From positions 1-12,442 of the forward strand of contig JAZNBQ010000038.1 of NCBI GenBank assembly GCA_045587065.1: DNA of 12,442 nucleotides, read 5' to 3'. The DNA comes from SFWF01 sp045587065 (GTDB lineage: Bacteria > Bacillota > Clostridia > Oscillospirales > Acutalibacteraceae). Each line of letters begins with the position of its first letter. The stretch's first letter is position 1. A model generated the notes under the pieces. It saw nothing but the letters and a program-made list of their open reading frames with translations. It ran no database searches and was not told where the DNA came from. The position numbers and the translations under genes are program-made. Below, piece by piece: positions 7,764-12,442 of this stretch.

Positions 7764-8225
7764 ATGAAAGCAATAATACAAAGAGTTAAATTTGCCTCTG
7801 TTAAGGTAGATGGCGAAATAAGGGGAAGCATAAACAAAGGCTTTTTAGTCCTTTTGGGAGTAGAAAAAGGAGATTTGACTGAAGACAGAGAGATTCTTGC
7901 TAAAAAGGTTGCAAATCTCAGAGTTTTCACAGATGAAAATGATAAAATGAATAACTCTCTCTTAGATATTAACGGAGAAGCTCTGGTCATTTCCAACTTT
8001 ACCCTTTGTGCTGACACCAGAAAAGGCAACCGACCTTCCTTTGATAAAGCAATGGCGCCTGAGACGGCAAAAGCAATGTATGAGGACTTTTGCAATGACC
8101 TTGTAAAAGAGGGTGTTAAAAAAGTGGACAAGGGTGTTTTCGGAGCCAAAATGGAGGTAGAACTCCTGAATGATGGCCCTATAACCATTACCTTAGATAC
8201 AGAAATCTGGAGAAAGAAATGTTAG
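7764..8225 (+). CDS. dtd: D-aminoacyl-tRNA deacylase
   Basis: Dtd hydrolyses D-amino acids, and glycine mischarged on tRNA-Ala, from tRNA, preventing their entry into protein. It acts as a cytosolic homodimer. The 153-aa product has normal length and starts with the characteristic MKAIIQRVKFASV. The active-site motif normally written SQFTL is SNFTL here (77-81), followed by ADTRKGNRPSF (83-93). The cross-subunit Gly-cisPro motif is present as NDGPIT (136-141). The ATG is 2 bases after the rel stop and has only a weak purine stretch (AGAAAGAA) rather too far upstream, so it is probably translated by coupling to rel. Its end overlaps the next gene by 7 bases. The rel-dtd adjacency is widespread in Bacillota and links tRNA proofreading with the stringent response. 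Confidence 0.96.
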   Translation: MKAIIQRVKFASVKVDGEIRGSINKGFLVLLGVEKGDLTEDREILAKKVANLRVFTDENDKMNNSLLDINGEALVISNFTLCADTRKGNRPSFDKAMAPETAKAMYEDFCNDLVKEGVKKVDKGVFGAKMEVELLNDGPITITLDTEIWRKKC

Positions 8226-8830
8226 TAAAGACTATTCCTTTGGGAGCTTTCAGAGCTAATTGTTATCTGGTAAAAACTGAGGACGCGGCAATAGTTATCG
8301 ATCCCGGCGAAGCAACAGAAGAGGTTGTGAACTTTTTAAAAGAAAACAACAACCTTAATAGAATTATTCTTTTAACCCATTGCCATTTTGACCATATTGC
8401 AGGAGCAAAAGCCCTCAGAGAAGAAACAGGGGTAAAAATAGCAATACACCAAAAAGACGCAGAAGGTCTTTTTGACCCTGTTGTAAACGTATCGTCTCGT
8501 TTCGGCATAACCCTTGCTCCTTTTAAGGCAGATATTATTTTTCAAAATGAGAAAATCTTCTCTTTAGGCAATACGGAAATAGAAATTCTTTTAACACCCG
8601 GACATACCAAAGGCTCGGTTTGTTATATTTTGGAAGATATAATATTCAGTGGTGATACATTGTTTGCCGGAGCAGTAGGACGAACCGACGTGCCGGGAGG
8701 AGATTTCAAGACACTTATGAATTCTCTTGCTCTTATAAAAGAGAAAAAGGACAGGGAGTACGTTGTTCTTTCGGGCCACGGCGGTAAAACAACTTTAAGT
8801 CAAGAAATTATAAGTAATCCATATATGTAG
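8219..8830 (+). CDS. MBL-fold metallo-hydrolase (glyoxalase II-like)
   Basis: The 203-aa product is a metallo-beta-lactamase-fold hydrolase, of the YqgX/glyoxalase II-like type that commonly lies between dtd and hemZ in Clostridia. The metal site is complete: HCHFDH (54-59), the PGHT histidine (H129), Asp in SGDTLF (D146) and the C-terminal histidine in SGHGG (H187). The region from FSGDTLFAGAVGRTD resembles glyoxalase II family enzymes, but the C-terminal substrate-binding domain of true GloB is absent. It probably hydrolyses a thioester or a similar small substrate in the cytosol; the real substrate is unknown. The ATG overlaps the dtd end by 7 bases and has GGAG at 8209-8212, 6 bases upstream. 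HemZ follows after a 9-base gap. Confidence 0.92.
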   Translation: MLVKTIPLGAFRANCYLVKTEDAAIVIDPGEATEEVVNFLKENNNLNRIILLTHCHFDHIAGAKALREETGVKIAIHQKDAEGLFDPVVNVSSRFGITLAPFKADIIFQNEKIFSLGNTEIEILLTPGHTKGSVCYILEDIIFSGDTLFAGAVGRTDVPGGDFKTLMNSLALIKEKKDREYVVLSGHGGKTTLSQEIISNPYM

Positions 8831-8839
8831 GGATGTTTA

Positions 8840-10309
8840 ATGAATTTATGTAATATAAATCACAGTTTTAATTATGAACTGGAAAAGCTTTGCAGAATTT
8901 TTCTGCCACACGAAAAAATTAATATTTTAGATAGCGAAGAAAAAGAAGAAACCTATGCAGTTTGCTCTTTAAGTGAAGACAACACACAGGCGAAGGCAAC
9001 CTTGTTTATAGGCGATAAGCTTTACGGTTGTAATCGTGTTTTAAAGGAAACCGACCCTAAATCACAGGAGTATGCTCTGGCTTCTTGCCTTTTTAACTGC
9101 TTTGTTAAGGCAACAGGCTATAACCCGCCTTGGGGAATGCTGACAGGAGTAAGACCGGTTAAACTTTATTCCAAACTTGTAAAGACTCTGGGAAATGTAG
9201 AAACAGATAAGTTTTTTGCAGAAAAACTTTTTGTAAGTGATGAAAAAATTGCTCTTTGCAGAGAAACCTTGTCTCCGGAAGAGAATATAATAGAGAAAAA
9301 CGACCCCAACTCATTTAGTCTTTACGTTTCCATTCCTTTTTGCCCTACCAGATGTTCATATTGTTCTTTTGTTTCTCACTCGGTAGAAAAAGCAGGAAAG
9401 CTTATAGAAGACTATGTTAAACTTTTGTGCAGGGAAATCGCCATAACAGGAAGAATTGCAAAAGAACAGAACTTAAAACTAGAAACAATATATATTGGCG
9501 GAGGCACTCCTACCGCTTTAGAAGCATATCACATAACCGAAATTATGACGGCGATTTCAAGAAGTTTTGATTTGTCTGACGTAAGGGAATATACTGTAGA
9601 GGCGGGAAGACCTGACGTAACAACAAAAGAAAAACTTCTTGCCATAAAAAAGGGCGGAGCCACACGCATCAGTATTAATCCGCAGACAATGAACGACGGC
9701 GTATTAGAGGCTATAGGCAGAAAGCATACGTCGGCTCAGATGATAAACACCTTTAATACCGCGAGGAAACTAGGTTTCGACAACATTAATACCGACCTTA
9801 TAGCAGGGCTTCCAACCGATACGTTAGAAGGTTTTAAATACACTGTAGAAGAAATATTGAATTTAGACCCTGAAAGTGTAACAGTACATGCTTTGTCTGT
9901 TAAAAAAGCATCTAATATGTCTACCGACGGAAATCTTCCTGAGAAAGACAAATGGGAAGAAACAAAGGAAATGGTGAAGTTTGCAAAAGACCGACTCACC
10001 AAAGAAGGTATAAAACCATATTATATGTACAGACAGAGTAAAACGGTTGGAAATTTAGAGAACGTGGGCTATGCGAAAGAAGGCTACGAGGGGCTTTATA
10101 ACGTTTACATTATGGACGAAACCCATACCATTCTTGCTTGCGGAGCCAGTGGAGTAACTAAACTCAGAGAACCGGGCGGAGACTATATTGAAAGAATTTT
10201 TAACTTTAAATACCCGTATGAGTATATAAGTCGTTTTAGTGAAATGATAAGTAGAAAAGAGCGTATTGGAGAATTTTATGATAAATACCCTTTCAGCAAT
10301 AAACAGTAG
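8840..10309 (+). CDS. hemZ: Radical SAM coproporphyrinogen III oxidase-like protein HemZ
   Basis: HemZ is an oxygen-independent coproporphyrinogen III dehydrogenase-like radical SAM enzyme. The 489-aa product has an N-terminal HemZ-specific domain (1-155) with PPWGMLTGVRPVKLY (96-110). The radical SAM core follows, with the [4Fe-4S] motif SIPFCPTRCSYC holding C168, C172 and C175. The SAM-binding GGGTPT is at 220-225, VEAGRPD at 253-259 and GLPTDT at 323-328. A HemZ-type C-terminal region has YYMYRQ (394-399). Tyr162, before the cluster motif, matches the SAM-binding Tyr of HemN. The ATG has AGGGA at 8829-8833, 6 bases upstream. Other haem genes are not in the window, so whether the cell makes haem is unknown; HemZ activity is less well established than that of HemN. 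The 3' end overlaps the kinase gene by 32 bases. Confidence 0.92.
   Translation: MNLCNINHSFNYELEKLCRIFLPHEKINILDSEEKEETYAVCSLSEDNTQAKATLFIGDKLYGCNRVLKETDPKSQEYALASCLFNCFVKATGYNPPWGMLTGVRPVKLYSKLVKTLGNVETDKFFAEKLFVSDEKIALCRETLSPEENIIEKNDPNSFSLYVSIPFCPTRCSYCSFVSHSVEKAGKLIEDYVKLLCREIAITGRIAKEQNLKLETIYIGGGTPTALEAYHITEIMTAISRSFDLSDVREYTVEAGRPDVTTKEKLLAIKKGGATRISINPQTMNDGVLEAIGRKHTSAQMINTFNTARKLGFDNINTDLIAGLPTDTLEGFKYTVEEILNLDPESVTVHALSVKKASNMSTDGNLPEKDKWEETKEMVKFAKDRLTKEGIKPYYMYRQSKTVGNLENVGYAKEGYEGLYNVYIMDETHTILACGASGVTKLREPGGDYIERIFNFKYPYEYISRFSEMISRKERIGEFYDKYPFSNKQ
10268..10271 (+). promoter_or_regulatory. Ribosome binding site that sets the kinase start inside hemZ
   Basis: GGAG lies 6 bases before the ATG at 10278, within the last codons of hemZ. 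The frame is also open from a TTG at 10266, but that codon overlaps this site, so the ATG is preferred. Confidence 0.7.
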
Positions 10310-11192
10310 TTTAAATAAAAATCCACAAGAATTTATAGAGCTTTGTGAAAAAACCTATAATGACCAGATAAAAAAACTTGCACAAACTATTGTTTCAGAC
10401 CCTAAAAACAGAATTTTGATGATAGCAGGGCCATCAGGCTCAGGAAAAACAACCACCGCCCATATTTTAAAGAAAGAACTGGAAAAAACGGGGCATAAAA
10501 TACAGGTTGTTTCTCTTGATAATTTTTATAAAAGCATATCTGACCGAGAGGTTTTGCCTAACGGTGAGGTGGATTTTGAGTCGGTTAACGCCCTTAATAT
10601 TAACGAAATTACTCGCTGTTTCAACGAGCTTTTAACCAAGGGAGAAAGTCTGCTTCCTGAGTTTGACTTTGTAACCGCAAAAAGCATACCCAACAAACTG
10701 AAAATAAACATTGGAAATGACGGCCTTCTTGTTGTAGAGGGTATACACGGCTTGAATCCTGAAATAACCCGCCATTTGCCTGAGGAAAATCTTTTTAAAA
10801 TCTACGTCAGCGTTACAGTACCCATTGTAGACCAAGATGGAAAAACAGTTATGACAGGCAGAAAAATACGCTTGATGCGAAGGGTTATCAGAGACAGCAT
10901 TTTCAGAGGTAAAAGCATAAGGGAAACTCTTGGTCTCTGGACAGGGGTTGTTGAAGCAGAAAACAAGGCAACAAGAAACTTTAAAAAATATGCATCCTTT
11001 TGTGTTACAACCTTGCACCCCTATGAACCTGCTCTTTATAAAAAAAGGTTTTTAGAGATGATGAAAGAGGTAACCGATGACCTGCCAAACAGCGCATACG
11101 CCAGGCAGGTAGCAGACGGCCTTGAAAAGTTTGAAAACTTAGATGAAAACTTAGTGCCTAAGACTTCACTTATCAGGGAATTTATCGGTTGA
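10278..11192 (+). CDS. Uridine kinase / phosphoribulokinase family nucleoside kinase
   Basis: From the ATG at 10278 the product is 304 aa. It carries a Walker A loop GPSGSGKTT (51-59) and the family's substrate-binding Asp in SLDNFY (79-84). EFDFVTAKS follows (128-136), corresponding to the usual acidic/aromatic PxFDF motif. Walker B-like VVEGIHGLNPE is at 152-162, and the Arg-rich lid RKIRLMRRVIRD at 195-206. This pattern matches clostridial uridine-kinase-like proteins of about 550 aa that start with ThrRS-like TGS domains. Here only the kinase half is present, after about 45 residues of a different N-terminus. It probably phosphorylates a nucleoside or similar small molecule; the substrate is not known. 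It overlaps hemZ by 32 bases and is the last gene of the operon, with no terminator seen after it. Confidence 0.88.
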   Translation: MINTLSAINSSLNKNPQEFIELCEKTYNDQIKKLAQTIVSDPKNRILMIAGPSGSGKTTTAHILKKELEKTGHKIQVVSLDNFYKSISDREVLPNGEVDFESVNALNINEITRCFNELLTKGESLLPEFDFVTAKSIPNKLKINIGNDGLLVVEGIHGLNPEITRHLPEENLFKIYVSVTVPIVDQDGKTVMTGRKIRLMRRVIRDSIFRGKSIRETLGLWTGVVEAENKATRNFKKYASFCVTTLHPYEPALYKKRFLEMMKEVTDDLPNSAYARQVADGLEKFENLDENLVPKTSLIREFIG

Positions 11193-11217
11193 AAGATAGC
11201 ATATTATATGGTAAAAT
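11189..11217 (+). promoter_or_regulatory. Sigma-A-type promoter for the zinc-ribbon gene
   Basis: TTGAAA (11189-11194), which overlaps the kinase stop codon TGA, is followed after 17 bp by TAAAAT (11212-11217). The predicted start is near 11224, about 24 nt before the ATG. With no terminator upstream, read-through from the operon may also contribute. Confidence 0.65.
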
Positions 11218-11247
11218 AAATTAGAGATTTCAGAAAGGAAATGCCAT

Positions 11248-11610
11248 ATGAGATTTGAGAACATTATAGATAGAGCAAAAGAAGCCTTTGAAGGAGTATA
11301 TAAAAAGACCGAAACTGTGGTTAACGTACAAAAGCAAAGATTTGACGTTCATTCTCTTGAAGTAAAACTTTCTAAAAGCTACGAAATTTTAGGAAAACTT
11401 TGTTATGATGCAATAAAGAATGACGAGCCTTTTGATGCGGAATCGGTTAAGCCTGTAACAGAAGATATAGCAGAAAAAATACAGATGATAGAAGCCGCAA
11501 ATCAAGATATACTTAAGGCAAGAAACAAAAAAACTTGCGAAAAATGCGGCGCACAGATAGATAAGAATTCTGTTTTTTGCAGTAAGTGCGGAGCAAAAAT
11601 TTCAGAATAG
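11248..11610 (+). CDS. Small coiled-coil protein with C-terminal zinc ribbon
   Basis: The 120-aa product has a charged, largely helical N-terminal part (about 1-92) with heptad-like spacing, probably a coiled coil. A zinc ribbon follows with two CxxC knuckles, CEKC (C97, C100) and CSKC (C111, C114), each followed by Gly-Ala. There is no signal peptide or membrane helix. The architecture is common among small uncharacterised clostridial proteins; the function is unknown, and the ribbon may bind nucleic acid, protein, or only metal. The ATG at 11248 has AGGA at 11236-11239, 8 bases upstream. An ATG at 11241 is out of frame. It has its own promoter and is followed by a hairpin, so it may be a single-gene unit between the recJ operon and mazG. 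Confidence 0.8.
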   Translation: MRFENIIDRAKEAFEGVYKKTETVVNVQKQRFDVHSLEVKLSKSYEILGKLCYDAIKNDEPFDAESVKPVTEDIAEKIQMIEAANQDILKARNKKTCEKCGAQIDKNSVFCSKCGAKISE

Positions 11611-11617
11611 GGGTAAA

Positions 11618-11654
11618 AAACAGGGCAAATTAGACAAAATTTGCCTACTTGTTT
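11618..11654 (+). terminator. Candidate terminator hairpin after zinc-ribbon gene
   Basis: GGGCAAATT (11623-11631) pairs with AATTTGCCT (11638-11646), eight standard pairs and one G-U, around a 6-base loop. AAACA (11618-11622) can extend the stem by pairing with TGTTT (11650-11654) past a 3-base bulge. The downstream T-tract is short and interrupted (ACTTGTTTCAT), so termination is probably incomplete. Confidence 0.45.
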
Positions 11655-11663
11655 CATAGAAAT

Positions 11664-11687
11664 AATAGATTTTTAACAAAATCTGTT
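11664..11687 (+). other. AT-rich hairpin just upstream of the mazG ribosome binding site
   Basis: AGATTTT (11667-11673) pairs with AAAATCT (11678-11684) around a 4-base loop. The stem extends outward by A-U, A-U and U-G pairs to 11664-11687. No T-tract follows, so it is not a classical terminator. It ends 6 bases before AGGAG (11694-11698) and could affect mazG translation. Function is inferred only. Confidence 0.35.
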
Positions 11688-11704
11688 GATTTCAGGAGTG
11701 CTTT

Positions 11705-12442
11705 ATGATAAAATTTAGTGTAGCAGAAAATGGTCATAAACTTAATATAGAGGACCTTCTGGAAATTATGCGGATTTTACGTGGCCCCCAGGGGTGTCCA
11801 TGGGATAGGGAACAAACCTATCAGAGCATCCGCAACGAGGTTCTTGAGGAAGCCTATGAAGTTTGTGACGCAATAGACCACAACGATAAAGGCTCCCTTT
11901 GCGAAGAATTGGGAGATTTGCTATTGCAGGTGGTTTTTCATTCCAATATGGCAGAAGAATTGGGCGATTTTGATTTCTTAGATGTAACAGACGGCATATG
12001 TAGGAAACTTATTCTTCGCCATCCACACGTTTTCAAAGACGCAAAAGCAGAAAATTCTTCGCAGGTCCTTGATATGTGGGATGAAATTAAAAAGAAAGAG
12101 AAAAATCAGGAGTCTTTTACCGATACGCTAAAAAGTGTTCCCACTGCTTTCCCTGCACTTATGAGGGCGGCAAAGGTGGAAAAAAGAGGTTTTAAGGGCG
12201 GCGTGGAAATTGATAATTCCGGTGACGCTGTTTTAAACCAAACAAAAGAATTTTTAGCGGCTGTGGAAAAAGGGGACAAGCCTTCTGTATCTGAAAAATA
12301 CGGGCAGTTGCTTTTCACTCTTGCCTCACTTCAAAGAAAGCTTGATATTAATTCAGAAGAAGCGTTAAATAACGCTACTGCAGAATTCATAGAAAAGTTC
12401 GAGAAGGCAGAGATGAAAGCGAAAAAACAAGATGCAAATCCT
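11705..12442 (+). CDS. mazG: Nucleoside triphosphate pyrophosphohydrolase MazG (3' end cut by window)
   Basis: MazG cleaves nucleoside triphosphates to monophosphates and pyrophosphate; in E. coli it is linked to lowering (p)ppGpp and to clearing damaged nucleotides. The frame is open from the ATG at 11705 to the window end (246 codons), close to full length. The N-terminal MazG domain is complete: GCPWDREQTYQSI (30-42), the acidic EVLEEAYE (45-52) and EELGDLLLQVVFH (67-79) with E68 and D71. RHPHVF (105-110) and MWDEIKKKEK (124-133) follow. In the C-terminal repeat the equivalent EELGD is SEKYGQ (196-201), and the preceding EEE-type helix is NQTKEFLAAV (178-187), so its metal-binding acids are lost. 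AGGAG (11694-11698) lies 6 bases before the ATG. I found no convincing promoter between the upstream hairpin and the start. Confidence 0.95.
   Translation, partial: MIKFSVAENGHKLNIEDLLEIMRILRGPQGCPWDREQTYQSIRNEVLEEAYEVCDAIDHNDKGSLCEELGDLLLQVVFHSNMAEELGDFDFLDVTDGICRKLILRHPHVFKDAKAENSSQVLDMWDEIKKKEKNQESFTDTLKSVPTAFPALMRAAKVEKRGFKGGVEIDNSGDAVLNQTKEFLAAVEKGDKPSVSEKYGQLLFTLASLQRKLDINSEEALNNATAEFIEKFEKAEMKAKKQDANP

Noticed and set aside
7739..8188. 149-codon open frame on the minus strand over dtd
   Set aside because: It is a shadow of the clear dtd gene; the serine- and leucine-rich translation matches no family I know.
10266..10277. TTG start for the kinase adding four residues
   Set aside because: The TTG overlaps the GGAG site that is ideally spaced for the ATG at 10278.
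10632..11018. 128-codon open frame on the minus strand over the kinase
   Set aside because: It is antisense to conserved kinase motifs and its composition is typical of a shadow frame.
11647..11680. Sigma-A promoter directly upstream of mazG
   Set aside because: Candidate boxes (TTGCCT or TTGTTT with TAATAG or TTTAAC) match consensus poorly and overlap the hairpins, so I could not support a specific promoter.
1..12442. Mobile element, CRISPR array, phage or defence island
   Set aside because: All genes are recognisable housekeeping or core families with uniform style. I saw no long repeats, transposase or integrase motifs, or tRNA attachment sites. I therefore do not claim an undescribed system here.

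Overview
The window reads as a core-genome segment of a Gram-positive, moderately AT-rich member of the Clostridia (Bacillota). An Oscillospirales/Ruminococcaceae-like gut bacterium is my best guess. This rests on strong AGGAG-type ribosome binding sites, sigma-A-like promoters, and gene pairs typical of Bacillota: ywiB-argS, recJ-rel-dtd, and rel-dtd-MBL hydrolase-hemZ. A LytR-CpsA-Psr protein of the clostridial type fits as well. Stop codons include TGA, TAA and TAG with no sign of recoding. I see no tRNA, rRNA, CRISPR array, insertion sequence or phage gene.

Layout. (1) At 7-2117, a DUF1934/YwiB protein overlaps the start of argS by one base. The pair ends at a strong 16-bp bidirectional terminator (2122-2156), which it shares with a convergent gene. 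(2) At 2169-3326 on the minus strand lies a three-helix LytR-CpsA-Psr cell-wall glycopolymer transferase with a GTG start. (3) At 3327-3545 is a divergent promoter region. It holds two well-formed sigma-A promoters back to back, a 27-bp dyad of two TTTCGAAA boxes in the LCP leader, and a related palindrome inside the LCP promoter. (4) At 3546-11192 is a tightly packed operon: recJ, rel (RelA/SpoT), dtd, an MBL-fold hydrolase, hemZ and a uridine-kinase-like P-loop kinase. Four of the five junctions overlap or lie within a few bases. (5) At 11189-11610 a separate promoter, overlapping the kinase stop codon, drives a small coiled-coil plus zinc-ribbon protein followed by a hairpin. (6) From 11705 to the window end is mazG, cut off near its C-terminus.

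The genes share a loose theme of translation quality control, stress and nucleotide homeostasis. ArgRS charges tRNA-Arg, Dtd removes D-amino acids from tRNA, Rel makes and degrades (p)ppGpp, MazG cleaves nucleoside triphosphates, RecJ works in single-strand DNA repair, and the kinase probably phosphorylates a nucleoside-like substrate. HemZ and the MBL hydrolase are usual neighbours in this operon rather than clear pathway partners.

I did not find a convincing undescribed system. The most interesting signals are the TTTCGAAA dyad downstream of the predicted LCP start site, an unusual Pro-Gly substitution in a conserved synthetase motif of Rel, the loss of acidic residues in the C-terminal half of MazG, and a stand-alone kinase that appears to lack the TGS-containing N-terminal half of its longer relatives.
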